Shown: positions 17,354 through 26,961, counted from the stretch's first letter. The stretch is DNA of 53,213 nucleotides from Acinetobacter sp. P8-3-8 (GCF_000214135.1 NZ_AFIE01000020.1:1-53213), one strand, 5' to 3'. The notes: a model not told the origin generated them from the letters alone. Program-made: numbers and translations.

Positions 17354-20302
17354 TTAATTTACTTTTTTAATTTCAAAACCTAATTCTTCCAAAGCTTCTT
17401 TCTTCGCAACAGGTGCAACGACTGCTTTTACTGGTTTTTGTGCAATTAAATAAGTTTGCGTTACACGTTTAAGGTCGTCCATAGTAACGTTTAATAAACG
17501 TTCACGTAATTGCTTTCTAAACGCAGGTGTCCGTCCATGAAGCAATGCATAACATGCTGTAATTGCCTCACCTGCTGGAGAACCTGGTTTATCCATACTA
17601 GACACCAGACCTAAAATCGCTTCTTCAAGCTGATAAGCATGTTGTTCTTTATTTAACAACCAATCTAAGCTTGCTTCAAAATCTGCAAAGGTTTCAGCAA
17701 GACGTGGATCACGGTAACTATAGAAACGGAATGAACAAGCATTGCCATCATAGCTCGCACCGCCACCATAGGCACCGCCTTTTTCACGAATCGCACTGTG
17801 TAGGAAACCATTACGTAAATAACCTGCAAGTACCATCAGCGGCGCTGCGTCAGGATGCGCAACATCAACAGCTTGATATGCTGACGCACAGAACTGAACA
17901 TTGGCTTGAATGAGCCAAGCTTGATCTAAGTTTTGTGAATTGGCTTCATCAAATTCAACTTCAGTCAAATAAACAGGTGATTTGTCGACTGCAAGTTTAT
18001 CCCAAACCGTTTGAACTTCTTCGACTAAACGATCTGAATGATGTTCTTCACACACCAATAAGAATTGTTTTGGTGCAAGCATCAAACCACGATGAATCGC
18101 CTTTAACTCGTCAATTAAATTGTTATAAGCAACATCATCTTGTTCGATTTTTTCAACGAGATCGCCTAACCAATTCAGCGCACCTAATCCAGTACTGTCA
18201 TAATCACGTTTAGCCAAAGCACTCATATTACGAGAAGCAATTTGCATCGCATAACTATGCCCTGAACCAGATAAGCGAGATGCCCAACGTGTTTTACGTT
18301 GTTGTAAAAGCTCAATAATTCGATCTTTTTCATCGAAACGTAATTGCTCAAAAGCAAGTTTTAGCAATTGAATTGCATCGAATTTATTTGTTAATGACTT
18401 GGTCGTAAGGGTTAACCATGCACTGATCTGACCTTTATCATCAGTTTTAGAACGTAAAGACGCACCCATTCCCAAACCACCGCTCACAGCCGTTTGTAAT
18501 TGTTGCAATTCTAAATAATCGTACTGACCTGCACCAACTTCACCCATGAGAATAGATAACAAGTTGAAATAAGGTGATTTTACAATTTGATCAGGAATCT
18601 GAATTAAAACCTGTTGGTAATAAATACCGTTGGTTCCTGCATGGTACAGGTTCAATGGTGTATCTAAACCGTTTGAAATAATTTCACGTAATTGACCTTG
18701 CACAATCGCAAGTTCCGCAGGAATATCTTCTAAACCGACTTTTGGTAATAACGACAAATCATCAGGTGTTTCTTGACGAACTTTTAAAGCTTCAGTTTGC
18801 GCAATAATTTCAGCCTTATCTGCATCTGTTAAAGCTGCACCGATTTTCGCCAAACGTGCTTTTTCTTCTTCAGCTTCTTTTGCAGACTTGGTTGCATCAG
18901 GCACTAAAGTCATTTGTACACGGTGTGGATTATCCAATAAATGGGTTTGAATCAAATTCGACAACCACATTGGATCTTTCAGTTCTTCCTTCACACTGGC
19001 CATAGCACTATCAACATCCCAAGTATGAATTGGGTCATTATGATGAATAGCACTGCCTAAACCATTCAAAATAAGTGTTAAACCATAAGGCGTACCATCA
19101 CCACCGATTTCACGCTGATGCAATTCAATTTGATGCAAAATCGCATCAACCATCTCTTGATCTACTGGTTTAGAAGCAACATCTTGCAAAATATTCAACA
19201 CGCCTTCTTTAAACTCTGCTGCATGTTCAGGATTTGAACCTTGCACGCCACAGTAGAAAGTCATTTCATAGTTTGAATCATCGACACCCATGATTGGGCC
19301 TGTAGATTGCGCATAACCACATGTTTCTAGGTAATGACGTAATGGTGAAGCTGAATCCTCTAAAAGAATACCTTCAACCAAACGCATGCCTAAACGTAAT
19401 TTCACATCACTGGTTTGTGGCAATAACCATGAAAGGATGTGATAAGTCTTATCTTTTAAATCTTCTGCATCAACTGCATAGGTTTCTTGTACTTCAATCG
19501 GTGCTGTTAAACGTTGTTCAGCTTTAGAATAAAGCGTTTCACCTTTTGTAAACTTAGACAGTGCTAATTTTTCAAACTGTTCTTGTAAGTTATATGCTGA
19601 CTCATCACCAAAGGTCATAAAGATAGCATTACTTGGATGATAATGTGACTTATAGAAAGTCACTAACTCTTCGTAAGTTAAATCTGGAATATCCTTTGGA
19701 TTACCACCTGAATTGTAGTGATAGGTCGTTTTAGGGAAAAGATGGTGCGCTAATTGATGATAGAGCTGATCTGAAGGAGAGCTCATTGCCCCTTTCATTT
19801 CATTAAATACCACACCCTTATAAACAGGTTCACCATTTTCTAACTCAATGCGAATACCTTCTTGAGCAAAATCCAAAGGATTTAAATTGGCTGCAAATGC
19901 TGCATCCATATACACTTCCAATAGGTTTTGGAAGTCTTTTTTATTCTGTGTTGCAAAAGGATATGCAGTCCAATCCGCCGCTGTAAACGCATTCATAAAC
20001 GTGTTTAATGAACGACGAATCATCAAAAAGAATGGATCACGTACTGGGAATTTTTCAGAACCACACAATGCGGTATGTTCTAAAATATGTGCTTCACCTT
20101 TTGAATCCATCGGTTGAGTACGGAAAGCAACCAAGAAAACATTTTCATCGTGATCTGTTGCCAAATGGTAATGCATTGCACCTGTAACTTTGTGCTTATA
20201 TTCTGAAACTAAAATGTCTAAAGCTTCAACATGGTGTTGACGTACCAACTGAAACGCAGGATGAACAGTTTGGGCTAAGGTTTCAGTCACATCTACAGTC
20301 AT
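17354..20302 (-). CDS. PreP/Cym1-like M16C zinc metallopeptidase
   Basis: 982 residues, four insulinase-fold repeats of the presequence-protease type. The inverted zinc motif HILEH (His72, Glu75, His76) is followed by the LLEVYMDAAFAANLNPLDFAQEG helix that supplies the third ligand. The substrate-binding Arg/Tyr pair appears in the C-terminal half (EKGGAYGGGASYDG). There is no signal peptide, so it is probably cytoplasmic and degrades unstructured peptides. AGGAG precedes the ATG at 20302. The gene immediately downstream is pldA. Assignment to M16C is confident; the biological substrate in bacteria is not known to me. Confidence 0.93.
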   Translation of the reverse strand: MTVDVTETLAQTVHPAFQLVRQHHVEALDILVSEYKHKVTGAMHYHLATDHDENVFLVAFRTQPMDSKGEAHILEHTALCGSEKFPVRDPFFLMIRRSLNTFMNAFTAADWTAYPFATQNKKDFQNLLEVYMDAAFAANLNPLDFAQEGIRIELENGEPVYKGVVFNEMKGAMSSPSDQLYHQLAHHLFPKTTYHYNSGGNPKDIPDLTYEELVTFYKSHYHPSNAIFMTFGDESAYNLQEQFEKLALSKFTKGETLYSKAEQRLTAPIEVQETYAVDAEDLKDKTYHILSWLLPQTSDVKLRLGMRLVEGILLEDSASPLRHYLETCGYAQSTGPIMGVDDSNYEMTFYCGVQGSNPEHAAEFKEGVLNILQDVASKPVDQEMVDAILHQIELHQREIGGDGTPYGLTLILNGLGSAIHHNDPIHTWDVDSAMASVKEELKDPMWLSNLIQTHLLDNPHRVQMTLVPDATKSAKEAEEEKARLAKIGAALTDADKAEIIAQTEALKVRQETPDDLSLLPKVGLEDIPAELAIVQGQLREIISNGLDTPLNLYHAGTNGIYYQQVLIQIPDQIVKSPYFNLLSILMGEVGAGQYDYLELQQLQTAVSGGLGMGASLRSKTDDKGQISAWLTLTTKSLTNKFDAIQLLKLAFEQLRFDEKDRIIELLQQRKTRWASRLSGSGHSYAMQIASRNMSALAKRDYDSTGLGALNWLGDLVEKIEQDDVAYNNLIDELKAIHRGLMLAPKQFLLVCEEHHSDRLVEEVQTVWDKLAVDKSPVYLTEVEFDEANSQNLDQAWLIQANVQFCASAYQAVDVAHPDAAPLMVLAGYLRNGFLHSAIREKGGAYGGGASYDGNACSFRFYSYRDPRLAETFADFEASLDWLLNKEQHAYQLEEAILGLVSSMDKPGSPAGEAITACYALLHGRTPAFRKQLRERLLNVTMDDLKRVTQTYLIAQKPVKAVVAPVAKKEALEELGFEIKKVN

Positions 20303-20492
20303 GCGATCTCCTAAATTAAATATTTATCTATGTTTTTAAGTATAACGCAAAGTTAAATAAATGCGATTCATTCCTATCACTAATTCTTATTCATTTAGTC
20401 AGGTTTATACACAACTTATATAAAGCAACATGCATAAATTTAAAAATCTGTTGCTCTAAAAATTGAAGTTTATGCATTTTCGAAATCTAAAC

Positions 20493-20527
20493 GAAAAAAA
20501 GTGATGATCAAAGTAGTGATCATCACT
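20493..20527 (-). terminator. Rho-independent terminator after the fourfold-repeat membrane protein
   Basis: Eleven-bp stem (20500-20510 with 20517-20527, AGTGATGATCA and its complement), a six-base loop, and a run of seven T on the minus strand. It lies about 75 bases past the stop of the 20601-21389 gene. Confidence 0.8.
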
Positions 20528-20600
20528 ATAAAAACTTTAAAACGATATAATGGCAATTGAAAATTTTCTACAAACAACACCATGTAGGAATAACGCTATG

Positions 20601-21389
20601 TTATGTATTGTTAAGCCCTAAATTAGGATTTTTCTTTCTTCGATTGTCGATATAAATACACACTAAAATCGCGATAAATAACACGGCTGAAGCAGCAAAA
20701 CGGCTTAATGCTAAACCACCGTGATCTAAAGGTTTATCAAGAAAATCACCAACGACTGCACCTAGTGGCCGAGTGAGTACAAAAGCTGTCCAAAAAAGTA
20801 AAGTTCTAGAAACTTTAGTAAAGAAAAACAATGCAATAACAATACCGAGCAAGATCACGTACAACATGATTCCCCCCGTATAACCTAGACCTGCTGTATC
20901 AGATGACCAATCACCTAAAGCTGTACCTAGTGTTTGAGAGAATGTAATCGTCAACCAATAGAAAATTTCTGCTCGTGGTTGCTGAACATGGGGTGAAATT
21001 GAGCCTTCAACTTTGTACCAAGTATATAAAGATAAAACCACCAAGCTGAGTAATAAAGTACTGCCACCTAAGTATCCTATACCTAGAGAACGATCGACAA
21101 AATCGGCGAGTGTTGTTCCAACTGTGGTACTGGCAATAATCGTGAACCAATACAAATAAGGATGATACGATTTGGCACGAATTTGAAAAAATACAAACAG
21201 AATAAATACAAAAGCAAAAATAAATGTACTAAGTAAATAGCCGAGATTTAAAGACATTGAAACTGCATCACCTGCCGTTTCACCAAAGGTCGTGGCAAAA
21301 ATTTTAGTGATCCAAAATAACAGTGTAACTTGAGGAACTTTAGAGACTAATTCAGAGAGCTTTGTTTGCTTCATGATCAGTTCAGCCAT
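20601..21389 (-). CDS. COG4705-type membrane protein with four internal repeats
   Basis: 262 residues, about eight membrane helices built from four copies of one unit. The copies centre on FGETAGDAVS, VGTTLADFVD, LGTALGDWSS and LGAVVGDFLD, each with a G/A-D pair inside a helix and most followed by LGYL/LGYT. The conserved membrane-embedded acids suggest a transported cation or metal, but that is inference. The family is known to me as COG4705/MT0103-like proteins of unknown function. Translation starts at ATG 21389 with no strong ribosome-binding site; ATG 21374 is an alternative. It ends at the hairpin 20493-20527. Confidence 0.85.
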   Translation of the reverse strand: MAELIMKQTKLSELVSKVPQVTLLFWITKIFATTFGETAGDAVSMSLNLGYLLSTFIFAFVFILFVFFQIRAKSYHPYLYWFTIIASTTVGTTLADFVDRSLGIGYLGGSTLLLSLVVLSLYTWYKVEGSISPHVQQPRAEIFYWLTITFSQTLGTALGDWSSDTAGLGYTGGIMLYVILLGIVIALFFFTKVSRTLLFWTAFVLTRPLGAVVGDFLDKPLDHGGLALSRFAASAVLFIAILVCIYIDNRRKKNPNLGLNNT

Positions 21390-21706
21390 GACTTATTATT
21401 GAGAAGATTTGCATCATGCGTTTCTAGCCTTAAAGCAAAATTAAAATGCGATAAAACGCACACTTCAATATCAATTCAGCATCAATGCGGTTTGATGTTG
21501 TTTTATTAAAAAATTAATTTCATTCAATATTGCGCAAAGAGCTTATCGTGGTTAACTCAATCGACAAAGAAACAATACCTACGATAAACATAAGTATTGC
21601 TGCTTTATGATTCTAGAATATTTATGAATAGCTTATTCATTGCATATATCGGCATTTTTAGATAACGACACTAGACAATGACAAGCTATACTTTTTTATT
21701 TAAAAA
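21390..21706. other. Intergenic region without a gene
   Basis: Upstream DNA of the membrane protein (minus) and 3' flank of the GNAT gene. A small hairpin CATCAA/TTGATG lies at 21480-21497 with a T-rich end, but no plus-strand gene precedes it. No tRNA, small ORF or repeat was recognised. Confidence 0.6.
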
Positions 21707-22174
21707 CTAAATCAAATACTTAAAGTAATTATAATTTGAATGATTTTCTACAAATACATAATTCTGCTTTTGATAAAACTGTGCAGCAACTTTCGTACCT
21801 GTAAATAAACACAAAGCTGAAAAATTAGGTTTTGCCCTTTTCTCAAGTTCTTGTAATAACTTCCTCGCCAATCCAAACCTGCGATATTCAGGTAATACAT
21901 AAAAACGGCGTACTCGACCAATTTTATGTCGTGCATTTGATTGATTGGTTTCCTCATCATCACTCATCTGAATGTTTAACCCACCACAAGCCACCAGTTT
22001 TTGCCCATCAAAAGCAAGCAATAAAAACTCACCATGACGATTAAATTGATTGGTTCCTTGTTGGAACTCATCTACAAGCTTTTGAATAAAAGGGAATCCT
22101 TCCTTTTCTGAAGCGACCACCAAATCCTGAATCTGTGAAGGTAATTGATCTACCTGTTGAATTAAAATATCCAC
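21707..22174 (-). CDS. GNAT-family N-acetyltransferase
   Basis: 155 residues from GTG 22174. Acetyl-CoA binding motif A is VRRFYVLPEYRRFGLARKLLQEL, with R-x2-GLA in place of the usual R-x2-GxG/A. It ends CLFTGTKVAAQFYQKQNYVF, the motif B helix-strand. The longer frame starts at 22225, but GGAGG six bases before GTG 22174 decides the start; the longer reading would add an unlikely cysteine-rich tail. The substrate cannot be predicted. It is divergent from the kinase operon. Confidence 0.88.
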   Translation of the reverse strand: MDILIQQVDQLPSQIQDLVVASEKEGFPFIQKLVDEFQQGTNQFNRHGEFLLLAFDGQKLVACGGLNIQMSDDEETNQSNARHKIGRVRRFYVLPEYRRFGLARKLLQELEKRAKPNFSALCLFTGTKVAAQFYQKQNYVFVENHSNYNYFKYLI

Positions 22175-22287
22175 ACAACCTCCAATGCATTTATACGACA
22201 AATGTAATTGAAATTTATTCAACAAACTACTGTAAAGCTTAGCATTGGTGTAAACTTTGTGTTTTTAACATTGATGTGATGAAAAAC

Positions 22288-23292
22288 ATGGCTACTGTTG
22301 ACCTTTTTGCAATTGGTAATGCACTCATTGACCAAGAATTTAGAGTATCTAATGAGTTTTTAACAGAACAAAATTTGCAAAAAGGCACCATGCAACTTAC
22401 AGATGGTGAAACTCAAGCTCAATTATACAATAACTTAACAGCCAGCCAAGTTTATAAAGGGCAAGCTTCAGGTGGCTCTGCTGCCAATACTACCGTTGCA
22501 TTTAGCGCACTGGGTGCTTCAGCATTTTATGCATGCCGTGTCGGTCATGATGATTTAGGCTCAATTTACCTCAAAGGTTTAAGCGATGCAGGTATTCAAA
22601 CCTCACAAAAATCAATCAGTGAAGGCGTAACGGGTACATGTATGGTCTTGATTAGCGAAGACTCTGAACGCACCATGCAAACCTTTTTGGGAATTACCGC
22701 TGAACTTTCAGATGTGCAAATGGATTTTGAGCCATTAAAAACGGCGCAATGGCTTTATATCGAAGGTTATTTATCAACAAGTGATTCTGCACGTGCTGCG
22801 GTAAAACAAGCACGTCAAATTGCACGTGAAAATAATGTAAAAATCGCACTGACTTTATCTGATCCTGCAATGGTTCAGTACGCTCGCGCAGGTTTGGATG
22901 AGTTAATTGATGATGGCGTAGACTTAATTTTCTGTAATGAACATGAAGCAATGCTCTATACACAAACTGAATCTGTAGAAGCTGCACTGGCTAAATTGAA
23001 ATTACTAAGCAATGAAGTTGTCATTACATTAAGTGCAAAAGGCGCTATTGTTTCGAACCAAGAACAACATTTCCATGTACAAGGTCGTAAAGTCATTGCC
23101 GTAGATGCAAATGGTGCGGGCGATGCTTTTGCAGGTGCTTTCTTATACGCCTTAAACCAAGGTGAAAATTTACAAACTGCGGCGCAACTTGCTATCCTTA
23201 TTTCAAGTGAAGTGGTTTCTAAATTTGGTCCACGATTAGAAATTGCTGAATATGCCAATTTACTTGAAACTTTCAAAAAGGAATGTGCATAA
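22288..23292 (+). CDS. PfkB-family sugar/nucleoside kinase (adenosine-kinase-like)
   Basis: Ribokinase-fold kinase. Substrate-side motif GQASGGSAANTTVAFSALG, then FYACRVGHDDLG; the ATP/anion-hole signature DANGAGDAFAGAFLYAL near residue 275 contains the catalytic Asp of GAGD. The opening VDLFAIGNALIDQEF and the overall style match bacterial proteins annotated as adenosine kinases, though the sugar specificity is not proven by sequence. The frame opens at GTG 22276; ATG 22288 (MATVDLF) is the natural family start. It is directly joined to the Rieske gene (stop and next ATG touch). Confidence 0.9.
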   Translation: MATVDLFAIGNALIDQEFRVSNEFLTEQNLQKGTMQLTDGETQAQLYNNLTASQVYKGQASGGSAANTTVAFSALGASAFYACRVGHDDLGSIYLKGLSDAGIQTSQKSISEGVTGTCMVLISEDSERTMQTFLGITAELSDVQMDFEPLKTAQWLYIEGYLSTSDSARAAVKQARQIARENNVKIALTLSDPAMVQYARAGLDELIDDGVDLIFCNEHEAMLYTQTESVEAALAKLKLLSNEVVITLSAKGAIVSNQEQHFHVQGRKVIAVDANGAGDAFAGAFLYALNQGENLQTAAQLAILISSEVVSKFGPRLEIAEYANLLETFKKECA

Positions 23293-23619
23293 ATGTCTGA
23301 AAAAATTGCAATGACAGAAGAAATTCAAGAACGTACTGCTCGTGCTTTTGACACCATGACAGGTGATACGATTTTTATCACTCAACGTGATGGTGCTTTC
23401 TATGCCTACCAAAATGTGTGTCCGCATTTACAAACTGAGCTTGAATTCTTAGAAAACCAATTTTTAGATCAAGATGGCGAATATATTCAATGCTCTACGC
23501 ACGGCGCACTGTTTGAAGTTGAATCAGGTGAATGTATTTCAGGGCCATGTATCGGCGATAAACTTGAAAAAGTAAATATCGCTGTTCACTCGGATGGTGG
23601 TATTTATATCATTGATTAA
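23293..23619 (+). CDS. Rieske [2Fe-2S] ferredoxin-like protein
   Basis: 108 residues, a single Rieske domain. Cluster ligands are Cys43 and His45 in NVCPHLQ and Cys67 and His70 in IQCSTHGALFE. SGECISGPCIGDKLEKV follows as in biphenyl-dioxygenase-type ferredoxins. No signal peptide or membrane anchor, so a cytoplasmic electron carrier. Its ATG follows the kinase stop with no gap, hence translational coupling. No oxygenase lies nearby, so its redox partner is unknown. Confidence 0.92.
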   Translation: MSEKIAMTEEIQERTARAFDTMTGDTIFITQRDGAFYAYQNVCPHLQTELEFLENQFLDQDGEYIQCSTHGALFEVESGECISGPCIGDKLEKVNIAVHSDGGIYIID

Positions 23620-23662
23620 TTCAAAAACTCATTTTGAATAATCAATACATTGAAGGACTGTC

Positions 23663-24280
23663 ATGTTGGAATTCTTATCAGAATCTGAATTAATGCCGTT
23701 TCACATCTGTGTTGTGGCTCTATTTTTACTCAGCATGGCAGAAACCGCAGGCTATTATATTGGCGTACGTCCAAGTACTTTTTTAAAGAAAATTTCCCCA
23801 CATTGGCTAGTAGAATCGCCTCTCGTACAAGTGAAGTTTTCTAAAGTACTGATTTTTGTGTTTTTATTAATCAATTTTAGTTTCGCAGGTTATTTCCTTC
23901 AATTGGTCATGTTTGCCACTCGGCAACACTTTGTCGCGTGGTATTACGTGATTCTACCTGCCTTAGTCATGGCAATATTCTTTACTGTATTTATGATCCA
24001 TTGTTTGGATCAGGTGATTAAACCCAAAGTCGTGACTAATAATAAAGTCAATCTTCTCGGACGTTTAGCAACAGTATCCAGTGGCAATGCACGTCCTGGA
24101 TTTTCTGCGCAAGCACGGGTTCGTGATGAATATGGACAACTGCATTATGTGCAAGTTGAGCCTGAGTTTGGCGAGTTAGAATTTCAATCACAAATTATTT
24201 TGATCCGCTTTAGAAAATCACACTATATTGCAAAAAAAATCTCAATCCCGAACCATTTATTTAGTTCTGAGAGTTTCTAG
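23663..24280 (+). CDS. YqiJ-like inner-membrane protein with OB-fold tail
   Basis: 205 residues. Three to four membrane helices in the first 125 residues (AETAGYYIG, LIFVFLLINFSFAGYF, VILPALVMAIFFTVFMI), then a cytoplasmic beta-barrel domain. The second half (LLGRLATVSSGNARPGFSAQARVRD... HYVQVEPE...) parallels E. coli YqiJ. YqiJ genes usually sit beside a flotillin (yqiK); here the next gene is on the other strand and is not a flotillin. It is the third gene of the kinase-Rieske run, 43 bases behind. Ribosome-binding site GAAGGA before the ATG. Confidence 0.75.
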   Translation: MLEFLSESELMPFHICVVALFLLSMAETAGYYIGVRPSTFLKKISPHWLVESPLVQVKFSKVLIFVFLLINFSFAGYFLQLVMFATRQHFVAWYYVILPALVMAIFFTVFMIHCLDQVIKPKVVTNNKVNLLGRLATVSSGNARPGFSAQARVRDEYGQLHYVQVEPEFGELEFQSQIILIRFRKSHYIAKKISIPNHLFSSESF

Positions 24281-24455
24281 CGTTATAACGTTTTATTATA
24301 AGCCATAAAACTATTGCAACCATTTTGCTCTACATTTTGATTGTGTGCTCAAATCAAAATATTGAGCAAATTGAGCAATTAAAATGGCGATCAGTTCAAA
24401 ATTATCTACTTATTTTCATAAGCTATCTATTCAAAACTTCTCTGTATTTAAATAC

Positions 24456-25256
24456 TTAACCAATTTGCACTGAAAACATACTAATCGATTTTCCTTGCAT
24501 ACCATCTACAAGAATATTGATTGGGTCATCCTGTTCCATTAATGCTGCAATATATAAGAATGGTAAATAATGCTCAGCTGTAGGTACACTCAGATGAGCA
24601 CCAGGTAAATGCATATAATCAGCAAGCGCATCTATGTTACGTGCAAATAGGTGTTCTTTCACACTTTCGTCAAACTGTACTGCCCAATCATAATTTGGAG
24701 CATCACTCTGCCAATTCATTTTATAGAGGTTATGAACAACGTTACCGCTACCTAAAATCAGTACACCTTGTTTTCTTAATTCACTTAATTTTTGAACTAA
24801 TTTCACATGCTCTTGACCAGAAAGTCTTGAGTCAATGCTCAATTGTACAACTGGAATATCTGCCTTTGGATAAACATGTGCCAAGACAGACCAAGTACCA
24901 TGATCAATTCCCCAACCTTGATCTAATATGACTTGTTCAGGAGACAATAGCTCGGCAATTTTTTTCGCCAACTCCGTATCTCCTTCAGCAGGATATTCAA
25001 AATCAAATAGTGCCTGAGGAAAACCACCAAAATCATGAATCGTCTTGGGATGTTGCATTGCAGTTACCCCAATGCCTTGGGTATACCAATGCGCTGAAAT
25101 TGCTAAAATAGCTTTTAGCTTTGGCAAATTTAAACCCAATTGTTGCCATGCCTGACTATATTTGTTTGTTTCAATCGCATTCATGGGCGTCCCATGACCA
25201 AGAAAAACGACTGGCATTTTATGAGGCACTGAATTTGATGTCATAACTAAATCCAT
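24456..25256 (-). CDS. ygiD: Extradiol ring-opening dioxygenase, DODA/YgiD type
   Basis: 266 residues, LigB-type fold. Metal ligands His21 (FLGHGTPM) and His56 (ISAHWYT), catalytic His in WGIDHGTWSVL, GSGNVVHNL and a third ligand in AEHYLPFLYIAAL. This is the 4,5-DOPA extradiol dioxygenase family; the E. coli relative YgiD acts on L-DOPA, but the natural substrate here is open. It may begin at ATG 25256 or ATG 25244 (MTSNS); neither has a clear ribosome-binding site. It is on the same strand as the SnoaL and HxlR genes upstream, separated by 144 bases. Confidence 0.92.
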   Translation of the reverse strand: MDLVMTSNSVPHKMPVVFLGHGTPMNAIETNKYSQAWQQLGLNLPKLKAILAISAHWYTQGIGVTAMQHPKTIHDFGGFPQALFDFEYPAEGDTELAKKIAELLSPEQVILDQGWGIDHGTWSVLAHVYPKADIPVVQLSIDSRLSGQEHVKLVQKLSELRKQGVLILGSGNVVHNLYKMNWQSDAPNYDWAVQFDESVKEHLFARNIDALADYMHLPGAHLSVPTAEHYLPFLYIAALMEQDDPINILVDGMQGKSISMFSVQIG

Positions 25257-25400
25257 AAAATCATTTAAATTCTATTCCAAAATATCAATCCCTTGTATCA
25301 GTGAAATTTGAACAGCGGTCACTTCAATCAGTAAAAATGCATTCAAGTGATCACTGATGACAAACAACACTCCAACAAGAAATTGAGTAGTCACATAGAC

Positions 25401-25964
25401 TTATTGCCCTAAGCCAATTTGTTGCATGAATGATTGGTTATCCCAAAACAAATATTCTTCATCCATCGTGCCATTTTTCCAATGACCAACAGTCACCATT
25501 TTCAACTTAAATGCTTTGCCTGTAGGTGCTATTGTTTTGCCATTACCGATTGGCATAGGTTGACTAAACGTCCCTTCCATCTCACCAATCACACTGGTCC
25601 ACTCTCCAGAAGCAATACGAACTGGATGCGTTTTAATTTTAGTATCTGGTGCAAAAACAAACATTTTTTTCAATTCAACGATATGGTCTGGAATTCCAAC
25701 CGTTGTACTGCCGTCAGGATAATGCACTCGAATGTTAGCAGCATGACTTTCTTTAAAACGATCCCACTTTTGATTGCTATAAACATCAAAATCTAGGGTA
25801 TCAAACTTAACAAGATGTTCATTGCCAATGCGTTCTGCTTCTCTATATTGAGCCAATTCTTTGGCATCTTTTTTTGACAAAGCAGAATCTGCTTGACTCG
25901 TCGCTGAACCCAATGCCAAGACTAGGCCCAAAGTAATCTGAGTAAATACATTTATTTTTTGCAT
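25401..25964 (-). CDS. Secreted SnoaL/NTF2-like protein
   Basis: From ATG 25964 (187 residues): signal peptide KINVFTQITLGLVLALGSATSQA, so periplasmic. The mature part has the NTF2-like cone-fold pattern of ester cyclases: NEHLVKFDTLDFDVYSNQKWDRFKE, then HYPDGSTTVGIPDHIVELKKMF and the C-terminal strand KLKMVTVGHWKNGTMDEEYLFWDNQSF. AGGA lies nine bases before the chosen ATG. The catalytic His/Asp pair cannot be assigned safely. It is preceded by the HxlR gene on the same strand. Confidence 0.82.
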   Translation of the reverse strand: MQKINVFTQITLGLVLALGSATSQADSALSKKDAKELAQYREAERIGNEHLVKFDTLDFDVYSNQKWDRFKESHAANIRVHYPDGSTTVGIPDHIVELKKMFVFAPDTKIKTHPVRIASGEWTSVIGEMEGTFSQPMPIGNGKTIAPTGKAFKLKMVTVGHWKNGTMDEEYLFWDNQSFMQQIGLGQ

Positions 25965-26220
25965 CGTATGATTTCCTATCAGCAATTTGAGTGCGTTTGT
26001 GGTGAAACAAGTTCACACTCTTTTCATTTTCAATAAGTCATTTTAAAACATCGCTAAACCCATTAAGGGAGAAATAGCGTATTAGATTATGCTTGAGATG
26101 ATTTAAGCCGTAAACTACATACAAATTTGTAACTACCACAAAAATCAAATTTAAAAAATAAATATCACTATTTAAATCAATACATTAAAAATAAATTAAG
26201 CTAAGACCATAACCTAAAAA

Positions 26221-26586
26221 TTAACTTTCAAGTGCTGTTTGAAGTGGTACATCCATAGGAAGTTGAGGTGTTTTCCAACGCCTAGCTAATTCATCTAAAA
26301 CATCCAAGACTTCACACAACTCCTGCCCTTGCTCAGTAAAAGAATAGATCACTTCTTGCCGAGAATTATTTGTAGGAACACGTTGCAAAACACCTGCAAC
26401 AATTAAATAACCCAATTGTTCATTCAAAACTTTTGCAGAAATCCCGTGAATATTCCGATGAAGACGATTAAAGTTTAATGCACCTTGTAATTTTAAAATG
26501 TGCAAAATATGTACAGACCATTTACCACGCAGCATATTTGTTATGACTTCTGCAAGGCAAACGGGTTCAGGCGTTTTCAAAGCCAT
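26221..26586 (-). CDS. HxlR-family winged-helix transcriptional regulator
   Basis: 121 residues. The HxlR signature starts at CLAEVITNMLRGKWSVHILHIL and continues with LNFNRLHRNIHGISAKVLNEQLGYLIVAGVLQR (recognition helix and wing) and VIYSFTEQGQELCEVLDVL. The single Cys9 is at the position used for quinone or aldehyde sensing in some relatives. AAGGAAG precedes the ATG. Probable targets are itself, the SnoaL gene and the dioxygenase downstream; an inverted repeat lies 49 bases upstream. Confidence 0.93.
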   Translation of the reverse strand: MALKTPEPVCLAEVITNMLRGKWSVHILHILKLQGALNFNRLHRNIHGISAKVLNEQLGYLIVAGVLQRVPTNNSRQEVIYSFTEQGQELCEVLDVLDELARRWKTPQLPMDVPLQTALES

Positions 26587-26634
26587 TTGTGCTTCCTTTT
26601 GATGTTAAAACCGTATTCTCTTAAAATTTCAATT

Positions 26635-26657
26635 ATGTGATCTCACATTTGTGATAT
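26635..26657 (-). promoter_or_regulatory. Inverted repeat upstream of the hxlR gene
   Basis: Arms ATGTGA and TCACAT (26635-26640, 26643-26648) around TC, followed by a further GTGA at 26651-26654. It lies 49 bases upstream of the regulator's start codon and is a candidate autoregulatory site. It resembles a CRP half-site pair but with a two-base instead of six-base spacer. Confidence 0.4.
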
Positions 26658-26961
26658 GAAAATAGTCGAGTTGAATCAAATCCTTACAACACTATGTAAC
26701 ATACAAAATAATCAAGACAAACCTAAGTCAAATCTATACGACTAAATTCCAAATCTATCACAATCAGAACTTACGCAGCAAATACCTCAATCTACTGATA
26801 AATAGATACTTTCAATTTTAATGCTCTTAAGCAACCCAGTTTTTTATCGTATATTTTTCTTTTTTAAATCTACTTATTCAGATTTTAAATCTTATTTAAA
26901 TATTTAAACCAACCATTTCACTCTGATTATTTTATAGTTAATTTTCATTAAAAAATCTTCC

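Noticed and set aside
22956-23276. 106-codon frame antisense to the PfkB kinase
   Set aside because: Antisense to a strong conserved gene, with no start signal.
26635-26648. CRP/Vfr site (TGTGA...TCACA)
   Set aside because: Spacer is two bases, not the six needed for a CRP dimer.
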